This document shows, one piece after another, positions 16,949 to 23,515 of a stretch of DNA of 54,097 nucleotides. A program made the translations under genes and the position numbers. Within the stretch, counting starts at the first letter, position 1; the number at the start of each line of letters is the position of its first letter. This stretch comes from Geothermobacter hydrogeniphilus (GTDB lineage Bacteria > Desulfobacterota > Desulfuromonadia > Desulfuromonadales > Geothermobacteraceae), in NCBI RefSeq assembly GCF_002898515.1, contig NZ_PPFX01000029.1, positions 1-54,097 on the forward strand. The letters are read 5' to 3'. The notes under the pieces are model-generated. The model made no database searches. It saw only the letters and a list, made by a program, of their open reading frames with translations, and was not told the origin of the DNA.

Positions 16949-17617
16949 TCAGCAGAGACGGTCGGGATGGGGCAACAACAGCGAACGGTAGCCGGTCTGC
17001 ACCAGGCCGGCGCGCTTGAGACGGGCCAGCTCCTCGGCGACCGCTTCACGCGAGGCGCCGATCAGGGTGGCCAGATCCTTCTGGGTCAGCGGCAGACGCA
17101 CCCCGCCGGAAGGATCGGCGATGCCGTGACGCCCGGCGAGCTGCTCCAGAGTGAAGCAGAGGCGTTCGGCGAGGGGTTTGAAGACCAGGTCCTCAAAGCG
17201 GGCTTCAAGCTGGCGGAACCTGAAACCGATCAGCTTGACCCCCCGGAAGGCGAGTTCGGGATTACGTTGCAGGATAGCCAGGAACCGGTCGCGTTCAAAG
17301 CTGCAGACCAGGCTCTCCTCGATGGCCTCGGCGCTGTGACTGCGGGTTCCTTCATCAGCCAGCGCCAATTCACCGAAAATCTCACCCGGACCGAGAATGT
17401 CAAGCAGAATCTCCCGACCATCCTCGTTGGTCCGCTCAAGGCGGATTTTCCCCTCCTTGACCAGATAGACCCTGTCGCTGTCATCGTCGGCAAAGTAAAA
17501 CCGGTGCCGCCGCTGACAACGCAGCATGGCGCTACTGGCGACCAGCTCGGTCATCTGGGCTTCGCTCAAGCCTTTGAACAGTTCGGCTTTCTTGAGATGC
17601 CAGATTTTCGTCTGCAT
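16949..17617 (-). CDS. Crp/Fnr-family transcriptional regulator
   Basis: A 222-residue protein with an N-terminal cyclic-nucleotide-type beta-barrel (about 10-125; PGEIFGELALADEGTRSHSA) and a C-terminal winged helix (about 160-212; LTQKDLATLIGASREAVAEEL is the recognition helix region). The N-terminal cysteine cluster of Fnr is missing, so it is not an Fe-S oxygen sensor; the barrel phosphate-binding residues only partly match cAMP-binding Crp. It may respond to haem, nitric oxide or another ligand. The cytochrome P460 gene lies directly downstream on the same strand and is a natural target. The ribosome site before ATG 17617 is weak. Confidence 0.9.
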   Translation of the reverse strand: MQTKIWHLKKAELFKGLSEAQMTELVASSAMLRCQRRHRFYFADDDSDRVYLVKEGKIRLERTNEDGREILLDILGPGEIFGELALADEGTRSHSAEAIEESLVCSFERDRFLAILQRNPELAFRGVKLIGFRFRQLEARFEDLVFKPLAERLCFTLEQLAGRHGIADPSGGVRLPLTQKDLATLIGASREAVAEELARLKRAGLVQTGYRSLLLPHPDRLC

Positions 17618-17836
17618 CGAAATCGTTGCCCGGCATCAAGAGATTGGATAAAAAAAGACGGAAGGAATCTTCAACACTGTCGCCGCGAAATAATTTTCAG
17701 AGCCTAGCAGGACTTGGCGAACATGACCACGGCAAAAACATGGGTTACGAAGAAGGTTTGACGTTGTGCCGTTCTTCCCCTAAGCTGAGGACGAAGCGAT
17801 GCGGAATTCAACCAGAGAGACGATGACCTGACCCTC

Positions 17837-18688
17837 ATGAAACTCGAAACCTTTGCCATCGCCCTGCTGGTCCTGCTGCTCGCCTTCTACGGCGGCTGGT
17901 CCCTCTACGACAAATACGGCGACCATCTGGACGCGGTGCTGCAGACCGGAGTCCAGCCGACAGCACCGCAGAAAAACCGGAGTGCCGACAACAGCAAGCC
18001 ACAGGAACATCATCCCCTGCCGCCCCGCCATCCGGTCGCGTTGCCGGAAAAACCCTCAGAGGTCAAGGGAGAAGGGCCGACGGAGCCCCCTTTCCCGGAC
18101 AATCTCGAACAGACCGACGGCTACCTGCAGGAACGCGTCACGCAACTGATCCGAAACCAGCGACTGCGTTCACTGCTGATCCTCAACCATTTCATCCAGA
18201 AACTGGTTGTTACCATCGACAATCTCCCCGAAACCACCATTCCTCGTCAGCACCTGCCCCTGCGCCCCCCGAAACCGGGCTTCATCACCATCGGCAAGGG
18301 AGATGAACAGCTGATCGACAAGGCCAACGCCGGGCGCTACACCCCCTACGTCGAACTTTTCGAGGCGGTTCCCGATGCCATTCTGCTGCATATCTACCGC
18401 GGTCTCTACCCCCTTTTCCAGCAGGCCTACCGCCAGACCGGCAACCGGACCGGCTATTTCAACGACCGACTGATCCAGGTTATCGATCATCTGCTCAGCA
18501 CCCCCGACCCGGTGCAGCCGATCAAGGTCATCCGCCACATCCACCGTTTCAAATTTGTCAACCCGGGACTGGAGAACCTCTCCGCCGGGCAGAAAATGCT
18601 GATCCGCTGCGGGCCCGAAAACATGCGCCGCGTCAAACAGAAGCTGCGCTCCCTGCGCCAGGGGCTGGTCGGTTCCGGAAGCGGCTGA
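17837..18688 (+). CDS. DUF3014-type membrane-anchored protein
   Basis: A 283-residue protein with one N-terminal membrane helix (about 5-22, FAIALLVLLLAFYGGW), a Pro-rich charged linker (about 40-90), and a folded C-terminal domain. The segment around RNQRLRSLLILNHFIQKLVV and TIDNLPE resembles the DUF3014 family, whose function is unknown. It is probably a periplasmic domain tethered to the inner membrane. The gene stands alone between a divergent Crp/Fnr gene and a short inverted element; its ribosome site is weak. Confidence 0.75.
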   Translation: MKLETFAIALLVLLLAFYGGWSLYDKYGDHLDAVLQTGVQPTAPQKNRSADNSKPQEHHPLPPRHPVALPEKPSEVKGEGPTEPPFPDNLEQTDGYLQERVTQLIRNQRLRSLLILNHFIQKLVVTIDNLPETTIPRQHLPLRPPKPGFITIGKGDEQLIDKANAGRYTPYVELFEAVPDAILLHIYRGLYPLFQQAYRQTGNRTGYFNDRLIQVIDHLLSTPDPVQPIKVIRHIHRFKFVNPGLENLSAGQKMLIRCGPENMRRVKQKLRSLRQGLVGSGSG

Positions 18689-18696
18689 AAGCTCAA

Positions 18697-18730
18697 ACCT
18701 GAATCAAGTGAGTTCATCACCGATTCAGGT
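18697..18730. repeat. CCTGAATC-family inverted element after the DUF3014 gene
   Basis: ACCTGAATC (18697-18705) and GATTCAGGT (18722-18730) are perfect 9-bp inverted arms around AAGTGAGTTCATCACC, which holds an inner GTGA/TCAC pair. This is the cleanest copy of the family. It begins 9 bp after the stop codon and could act as a 3'-end hairpin, but no T-run follows. Confidence 0.8.
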
Positions 18731-18742
18731 CGAAAAAAAAAC

Positions 18743-18771
18743 TTGCCATCGACACGCACCCATGCTAGCGT
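18743..18771 (+). promoter_or_regulatory. Candidate sigma-70 promoter of the cold-shock leader
   Basis: TTGCCA (18743-18748), a 17-bp spacer and TAGCGT (18766-18771) fit a vegetative promoter with transcription starting near 18778. This would give the cold-shock gene a leader of about 160 nt, as is usual for cspA-type genes. Confidence 0.5.
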
Positions 18772-18841
18772 ACGGTTCAAGTGTAAACAGTGTGCTGGTT
18801 TTATTGCTGAACAGGTTCAAAAGCTCATCGATGAGGAATCG

Positions 18842-18875
18842 ACCGCGCAGACCTTCTTGGCTGGGCGGTTTTTAT
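18842..18875 (+). promoter_or_regulatory. Terminator-like hairpin inside the cold-shock leader
   Basis: ACCGC-g-CAG-a-CC-TTCTT-GG-CTG-g-GCGGT forms a nearly continuous stem directly followed by TTTTTATTTA. It has the form of an intrinsic terminator about 65 nt upstream of the csp start codon. A second small hairpin, GTCCCG-GAA-CGGGAC (18911-18925), abuts the AAGGAG ribosome site. Either the leader is attenuated or a separate RNA of about 95 nt ends here. Confidence 0.6.
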
Positions 18876-18940
18876 TTATCAGCAACGCAAGGCCGCACCG
18901 CAAAGAAAATGTCCCGGAACGGGACACAAGGAGATTCACA

Positions 18941-19141
18941 ATGGCTGAAGGTACCGTGAAGTGGTTCAACGAAGCGAAGGGTTTCGGTTTCATCGAGCAG
19001 GACAATGGCCCGGACGTTTTCGTTCACTTTTCCCAGATCGAAGGTGACGGCTTCAAGACTCTCGCCGAAAACGAGCGCGTGAGCTTCGACGTCACCGAAG
19101 GGCAGAAAGGCCCTCAGGCCAGCGGCGTGCGCAAAATCTGA
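18941..19141 (+). CDS. Cold-shock protein (CspA family)
   Basis: A 66-residue single OB-fold RNA/DNA-binding protein that melts secondary structure in nucleic acids. Both RNA-binding motifs are present: RNP1 KGFGFI (13-18) and RNP2 VFVHF (26-30), with the usual W8 and F9 surface aromatics. ATG at 18941 follows ACAAGGAG. It is preceded by a long structured leader and followed by a strong terminator, so it is a single-gene unit. Confidence 0.97.
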   Translation: MAEGTVKWFNEAKGFGFIEQDNGPDVFVHFSQIEGDGFKTLAENERVSFDVTEGQKGPQASGVRKI

Positions 19142-19170
19142 GCGTTGACAAAGCACAGGTCGAACAAAAA

Positions 19171-19200
19171 GCCCCGGAGCAGATGCTCCGGGGCTTTTTT
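19171..19200 (+). terminator. Rho-independent terminator of the cold-shock gene
   Basis: GCCCCGGAGC-AGAT-GCTCCGGGGC (10-bp perfect stem, 19171-19194) is followed by six T residues. Five A residues just before it allow it to serve the minus-strand reductase gene as well. Confidence 0.96.
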
Positions 19201-19205
19201 ATTAA

Positions 19206-19221
19206 CCTGAATCCGTGATTC
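19206..19221. repeat. CCTGAATC-family half element
   Basis: CCTGAATCCGTGATTC is a compact member of the CCTGAATC ... GATTC family, with arms GAATC/GATTC separated by three bases. It lies between the csp terminator and the stop codon of the reductase gene. Confidence 0.55.
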
Positions 19222-19227
19222 CAAAAA

Positions 19228-20226
19228 CTACAGATCGAGATTCACCAGCACCCGGCCGTGGGACTCCCCCTTGAGCATCTTGTCGATTTCCGCGCCCAGT
19301 CCGTCGAGCCCGACCTCGCGGCTCAACTTGCCGAGCCGGGCCGGCTTCCATTCTCCGGCGAGATTTGCCCAGACCCGGGCGCGGCGCTGATCGTCACATT
19401 CGGCCGAATCGATACCGAACAGGCTGACGCCGCGCAGGATGAAGGGGAAAACATTGATCGGCAGGTCGGGCGATCCGACCAGGCCGCAACAGGCGACACT
19501 GCCGCCGGCGCGGGTCGCCTTGAGAACCGCCGCCAGGGTGGTGCCGCCGACACAGTCGACCGCCCCCGCCCAGCGTTCGGACAACATCGGCCGCTCGCTG
19601 TTCTCCGTCACCGCGTCACGGCTGATAACCTCGGCGGCGCCCAGGCTCTTGAGGAAATCATGTTCGCTCTGCTTGCCGGTCGAGGCGACAACCCGGTAAC
19701 CGGCCGCCGCCAGAATCGCCACCGCCAGGGAACCGACGCCACCGGTCGCCCCGGTGACCAGAATGTCGCCGTCATCGGAAACAACTCCGGCGCCAACCAG
19801 CGCCTGCACCGAAAGCCCGGCCGTCAGCCCGGCGGTACCGAGGATCATGCTTTCCGCCAGGGTCAGTCCCGTCGGCAGCGGCAACGCCCAACTGGAAGGA
19901 ACCCGGATGTACCGGCCGAACCCTCCGGCGGTATTCATACCCAGATCATGTCCGGTCACCAGCACTTGGTCGCCGGGACGGAAACGACCGTCTGCGCAAC
20001 TGACCACCTCGCCGGCGGCATCGATACCCGGGGTATGTGGAAACTTGCGGGTCACCCCCTTGTTGCCGACAGAGGAAAGGGCGTCCTTGAAATTGAGCGA
20101 CGAATAACGCACCCGCACCAGCAGGTCTCCCGTGGGAAGATCGTCGATACCGCGCTCAACAACTTCGCGGCTGTATTTTTTCGGTTCGCTTTCGGTAATC
20201 CAGAAGGCCTTGAACTTTTCACTCAT
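19228..20226 (-). CDS. YhdH/YhfP-family quinone oxidoreductase (acrylyl-CoA reductase-like)
   Basis: A 332-residue zinc-free medium-chain reductase. It has the YhdH features FKAFWITE near the N-terminus, YSSLNFKDALSSVG (substrate/cofactor loop) and the NADPH Rossmann turn VTGATGGVGSLAVAIL (about 157-172). The closest functional relatives are E. coli YhdH and AcuI, which reduce acrylyl-CoA to propionyl-CoA; quinone or enal reduction is the alternative. ATG at 20226 follows AAGGAG. It is transcribed divergently from an HxlR regulator, with a palindromic operator candidate overlapping its -35 box, so it probably belongs to a reactive-electrophile or redox response. Confidence 0.9.
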   Translation of the reverse strand: MSEKFKAFWITESEPKKYSREVVERGIDDLPTGDLLVRVRYSSLNFKDALSSVGNKGVTRKFPHTPGIDAAGEVVSCADGRFRPGDQVLVTGHDLGMNTAGGFGRYIRVPSSWALPLPTGLTLAESMILGTAGLTAGLSVQALVGAGVVSDDGDILVTGATGGVGSLAVAILAAAGYRVVASTGKQSEHDFLKSLGAAEVISRDAVTENSERPMLSERWAGAVDCVGGTTLAAVLKATRAGGSVACCGLVGSPDLPINVFPFILRGVSLFGIDSAECDDQRRARVWANLAGEWKPARLGKLSREVGLDGLGAEIDKMLKGESHGRVLVNLDL

Positions 20227-20276
20227 CAGATTCTCCTTACGGGAAGCGGGTTGACAAAAGAACCAAAGCAGACTTT

Positions 20277-20314
20277 ACTCTACAGCACGGTGTATTTTCG
20301 TCAAGTAGCTACTT
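20277..20314 (-). promoter_or_regulatory. Divergent promoter and HxlR operator candidate
   Basis: On the minus strand TTGACG (20304-20299), 16 bp and TAGAGT (20282-20277) form a likely promoter for the YhdH gene. The perfect 12-bp palindrome AAGTAGCTACTT (20303-20314) overlaps its -35 box. On the plus strand TTGACA (20251-20256) with TTTACT 17 bp on could drive hxlR. A bound repressor at the palindrome would block at least the minus promoter. Confidence 0.65.
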
Positions 20315-20364
20315 TATTGTTTGCTACACACCAAAAGGATACTATTGTGCTTTCCGGAGATCCC

Positions 20365-20757
20365 ATGAATGCCGAACCCTCCCTCGCCGGCCAGGAGCAA
20401 CCCTGGCAGAGCCCTGATTATAGCTGTCCGGTTGCCGTCACTCTCGATATCATCGGCGGCAAATGGAAAGCCGTCATCCTCTGGCACCTGAGCTTCAGAA
20501 CCCTGCGTTTTTCCCAATTGCGACGTCGCGTCAAGGGGATTACCCAGAAAATGCTCACCCAACAGCTACGCGAACTGGAACGGGACGGGCTGGTACACCG
20601 GGAAATCTATGCTGAGGTTCCTCCCCGCGTTGAATATTCGCTGACCGATGAAGGACGGACCCTGAAACCGATGTTGTCCGGGATGTGCAACTGGGGCCGC
20701 GAACATATGCGACGCGTCGGCCTGCAGCCTCCGCAACCCTGCCTGCCACCGGATTGA
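20365..20757 (+). CDS. HxlR-family transcriptional regulator
   Basis: A 130-residue winged-helix regulator. The conserved N-terminal CPV of the family, with its redox-sensing cysteine, is seen in YSCPVAVTLDIIGGKWKAVI, followed by the recognition helix RRVKGITQKMLTQQLRELERDGL and the wing VPPRVEYSLTDEG. HxlR proteins such as YodB and QorR sense quinones or aldehydes through that cysteine. ATG at 20365 follows CCGGAGA; the much longer open frame upstream is the shadow of the reductase gene. It is divergent from the YhdH-type reductase and most likely represses it. Confidence 0.92.
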   Translation: MNAEPSLAGQEQPWQSPDYSCPVAVTLDIIGGKWKAVILWHLSFRTLRFSQLRRRVKGITQKMLTQQLRELERDGLVHREIYAEVPPRVEYSLTDEGRTLKPMLSGMCNWGREHMRRVGLQPPQPCLPPD

Positions 20758-20894
20758 GCAACCTTCCTGCACGCTCATCCGGGATGGTTGACCGACCCCC
20801 TGTGAGCGTGTAAAGTCCATTTAACTCTGGATCGCCGTGCTCAACCGCAACCACCGAGGGGTCGTTAACCATCCCCGTTGCCTCCGGACCCGCC

Positions 20895-21857
20895 ATGCCG
20901 AACCTGCTGGAAATCCACAACCTGAAAACCTATTTTCATTCCGGTCCGGAAACCCTCAAGGCCATCGACGGCATCGACATCACCATCGATGCCGGGGAAA
21001 CTCTGGCCCTGGTCGGTGAATCGGGATGCGGCAAATCGATGACTGCTCTCTCGATCCTGCGCCTGGTTCCCGAACCGGGACGGATTGCCGAGGGCCGGAT
21101 CGAGTTCTCCGGGGAAGATCTGCTGCTGCTTCCCGAGGAGGAAATCAGGCGTATTCGCGGCAACCGGATCGCGATGATCTTCCAGGAACCGATGACGTCG
21201 CTCAACCCGGTCTTCCGGGTCGGCGACCAAATCTTCGAAGTGTTGCGCCTGCACCGGGGCATGAACCGGAGGGAAGCAACCTCTGCCGCAGCCAGGCTGC
21301 TTGAGCAGGTCGGCATTCCCGAGCCGAAACAACGGCTTCTGGACTACCCGCATCAGCTCTCCGGCGGGCTGCGCCAGCGGGTGATGATCGCCATGGCCCT
21401 GGCCTGCGACCCACAACTGCTGATCGCCGACGAACCGACCACCGCCCTCGATGTCACGATTCAGGCGCAGATCATGGACCTGCTGGCCGAACTGAAAAGC
21501 AGCCGCGACATGGCGACACTGCTGATCAGTCACGACCTCGGCGTGGTGGCTGAAAACGCCGACCGGGTGGCGATCATGTATGCCGGCCTGATTGTCGAAA
21601 CCGCCACCACCACATCCCTGTTCGGCAACCCGCTGCACCCCTATACCCGCGGCCTGTTGTCCTGCATCCCCCGGCTTGGGGACGTCCGCGAACGGCTCGA
21701 CCCGATTCCCGGCCAGGTTCCCGACGTCCGCAACCTGCCGGCCGGTTGCAGTTTCAGGGACCGCTGCCCGGAAGCTTTCGGTCCCTGCGTCGAAGGCTGT
21801 CCGCCGCTGCGGGAGGTCGAACCCGGCCACTGGGCACGCTGTTGGAGGAACCGATGA
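20895..21857 (+). CDS. dppD: Dipeptide/oligopeptide ABC transporter ATP-binding protein DppD-like
   Basis: A 320-residue ABC ATPase of the peptide/nickel class. Walker A is GESGCGKS (41-48), the Q-loop is in [14 protein letters not shown], the signature is LSGGLRQRV, and Walker B is [12 protein letters not shown] with the H-loop ISHDLG. The C-terminal extension [14 protein letters not shown] is the cysteine-rich tail typical of OppD/DppD. Its TGA overlaps the ATG of the partner ATPase by 4 bp. No permease or binding protein is adjacent in the window, so the transporter partners lie elsewhere. Start at 20895 is supported by homology of the N-terminus more than by its weak ribosome site. Confidence 0.9.
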   Translation: MPNLLEIHNLKTYFHSGPETLKAIDGIDITIDAGETLALVGESGCGKSMTALSILRLVPEPGRIAEGRIEFSGEDLLLLPEEEIRRIRGNRIAMIFQEPMTSLNPVFRVGDQIFEVLRLHRGMNRREATSAAARLLEQVGIPEPKQRLLDYPHQLSGGLRQRVMIAMALACDPQLLIADEPTTALDVTIQAQIMDLLAELKSSRDMATLLISHDLGVVAENADRVAIMYAGLIVETATTTSLFGNPLHPYTRGLLSCIPRLGDVRERLDPIPGQVPDVRNLPAGCSFRDRCPEAFGPCVEGCPPLREVEPGHWARCWRNR

Positions 21858-22858
21858 CAGCACCGCTGCTGAAAGTCAGCGATCTGCGAAAATCCTTTAC
21901 CGTCAAAGGGGGTCCTCTCGGCGGTCCGGTGCGGAAACTGCAGGCGGTGGCGGGCATCAATTTCGAGATTTTCCCCGGCGAAACCCTGGGACTGGTTGGA
22001 GAATCGGGATGCGGAAAATCGACCACAGGGCGCCTGATCCTGCGTCTGATCGACCCCGACCAGGGTGAGATCCGTTTTCAGGGGCAGGATATCGCCACCC
22101 TGAACCAGCGCCAACTGCGACCGATCAGGCGCGATCTGCAGATGATTTTTCAGGATCCCTTCTCTTCGCTGAATCCACGCAAGAAAGTCTTCGACATCCT
22201 CGCCGAGCCGTTCAAACTGCATCGCCTGGTCACCAACGGCAAACTGTCGGAAGCCGTCACCGACCTTGCCCATCGGGTCGGCCTGTGCCCCGAGCATCTG
22301 TCGCGTTATCCTCACGAATTCTCCGGCGGTCAGCGTCAACGGATCGGCATCGCCCGGGCGCTGGCGGTGCAACCGAAGCTGATCATCGCCGACGAACCGG
22401 TCTCGGCCCTCGACCTGTCGATCCAGGCCCAGGTCATCAACCTGCTGAGCGATATCCAGAAGGAATTCAACCTGGCCTATCTTTTCATCGCCCATGACCT
22501 GGCAGTGGTCGAACATATCAGCGACCGGGTCGCGGTCATGTACCTCGGCCGCATCGTCGAGTTGGCATCGGCCATCGAAATCTACCGGGCACCGCGGCAT
22601 CCCTACAGTGAAGCCCTGCTCAACGCCATTCCCGAACCTGACCCGCAACGGAAACGCAAACCGCACCACCTCAGCGGAGAAGTTCCCTCTCCCATCTCAC
22701 CGCCGAGCGGCTGTACCTTTCATCCCCGTTGCCCCTATGCTGAAGAGATCTGCAGACAACAGGAGCCCGCTCTTGAAGAGCAGGCTCCCGGGCATCTTTC
22801 CGCCTGCCATTTCAGTGAAAAAGTCGGCAAATTCCGCAACCGGCCGTCAGACTCCTGA
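21854..22858 (+). CDS. dppF: Dipeptide/oligopeptide ABC transporter ATP-binding protein DppF-like
   Basis: A 334-residue partner ATPase. Walker [10 protein letters not shown] (49-57), Q-loop [13 protein letters not shown], signature [15 protein letters not shown], Walker [13 protein letters not shown] and H-loop AHDLAVVEH are intact. The C-terminal [14 protein letters not shown] is the usual cysteine tail. The start overlaps dppD (ATGA). It would energise uptake of peptides or related solutes together with DppD. No terminator is evident after it; a 660-bp regulatory region follows. Confidence 0.9.
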   Translation: MTAPLLKVSDLRKSFTVKGGPLGGPVRKLQAVAGINFEIFPGETLGLVGESGCGKSTTGRLILRLIDPDQGEIRFQGQDIATLNQRQLRPIRRDLQMIFQDPFSSLNPRKKVFDILAEPFKLHRLVTNGKLSEAVTDLAHRVGLCPEHLSRYPHEFSGGQRQRIGIARALAVQPKLIIADEPVSALDLSIQAQVINLLSDIQKEFNLAYLFIAHDLAVVEHISDRVAVMYLGRIVELASAIEIYRAPRHPYSEALLNAIPEPDPQRKRKPHHLSGEVPSPISPPSGCTFHPRCPYAEEICRQQEPALEEQAPGHLSACHFSEKVGKFRNRPSDS

Positions 22859-22978
22859 CGGCACCCCTGACAATCCGAACCCCAACTGCCTGTAGCCCGC
22901 TCGCCGGTACCGGCCGCGACAATTGGTCATACCGGAAGCAACAAATTCATGCTGAATGGAACCCAACTGAGACCCGAC

Positions 22979-23006
22979 TGACACACCAACCCTGCACAGT
23001 GTGTCA
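22979..23006. promoter_or_regulatory. Inverted repeat, candidate enhancer of the sigma-54 promoter
   Basis: TGACACAC (22979-22986) and GTGTGTCA (22999-23006) are perfect 8-bp arms 12 bp apart. They lie about 195-220 bp upstream of the -12 element of the sigma-54 promoter at 23187, the expected position for an NtrC-class activator site. Confidence 0.6.
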
Positions 23007-23100
23007 TCAGCGGCACACCACCAAATGGTCTTACCACTGGATGCGAACGCCGAAATGACGACCAACGCCCCGTGACGATATCCTCCCCGGGATAAGGTGC

Positions 23101-23123
23101 GGTGAAAATCAGCCGTTTTCACC
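23101..23123. promoter_or_regulatory. Second inverted repeat near the sigma-54 promoter
   Basis: GGTGAAAA-TCAGCCG-TTTTCACC has perfect 8-bp arms and lies about 80 bp upstream of the sigma-54 -12 element. It may be another activator site or the 3' hairpin of the dppDF message. Confidence 0.5.
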
Positions 23124-23186
23124 AGTTTCAGCCACAAAAATGAGCAAAAACAGGCCTTAACACGCCGGCCCGGCACAAAAACAAAG

Positions 23187-23203
23187 TTGGCACGCCGATT
23201 GCT
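23187..23203 (+). promoter_or_regulatory. Sigma-54 promoter upstream of a short transcript and ptsP
   Basis: TTGGCACG-CCGA-TTGCT is an exact match to the RpoN consensus TGGCACG-N4-TTGC. Transcription should start near 23214. It faces a strong terminator at 23267-23308 and, beyond it, ptsP at 23516. Confidence 0.9.
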
Positions 23204-23213
23204 TAGTAAATTT

Positions 23214-23308
23214 GTCAACATGTCGGGGATTCCAAGGACTGATACAAAAACTCCTGCCCCTTTATACGCCGCACCGGGACCTCTCTCCCCCGGGCGGCGT
23301 TTTTTTTT
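23214..23308 (+). ncRNA. Candidate sigma-54-dependent small RNA (about 95 nt) or attenuated leader
   Basis: The interval is bounded by the predicted start of a perfect sigma-54 promoter and a strong intrinsic terminator. It encodes no convincing protein: the only ATG near the 5' end is followed by a stop after eight codons in that frame's nearest alternative, and there is no ribosome site. The 5' part is largely unstructured and has GGA-containing segments (CGGGGATT, AAGGACT). Either this is a free-standing small RNA, or the terminator attenuates a leader for ptsP about 200 bp on. Confidence 0.6.
23267..23308 (+). terminator. Intrinsic terminator of the candidate small RNA
   Basis: CGCCGC-A-CCGGG pairs with CCCGG-GCGGCG across a loop of about ten bases, followed by nine T residues (23300-23308). 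It is among the strongest terminators in the window, and no annotated gene ends here. Confidence 0.93.
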
Positions 23309-23360
23309 GCCGTTTCAGCGAGCGATTGGCTATCATGGGGCACACCCTCAGCCGTCTGAT

Positions 23361-23436
23361 GAACAACGCCCATCTGCGGCGTTGTTCTTCCCCCGCGTCA
23401 ACGACGTACCTTCCGGTATGCCTTATGACGCGGGGG
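23361..23436 (+). promoter_or_regulatory. Two tandem hairpins in the ptsP leader
   Basis: GAACAACGCC-CATCTGC-GGCGTTGTTC (23361-23387) is a perfect 10-bp stem. Two bases later CCCCCGCGTC (23390-23399) pairs perfectly with GACGCGGGGG (23427-23436) around an inner stem-loop GTACC-TTCC-GGTAT. No T-run follows. The rest of 22859-23515 has no gene. Confidence 0.7.
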
Positions 23437-23515
23437 TGCGGACGCCTGGCATCTGGACATTTTTACTCAGCCTGGGGAACCTGACATTTCAACACCCTGA
23501 TAGCGGGAACAGACC

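Noticed and set aside
19258-20364. N-terminal extension of the HxlR gene across the reductase gene
   Set aside because: The regulator fold starts at 20365 with GGAGA upstream; the extension is antisense to the reductase.
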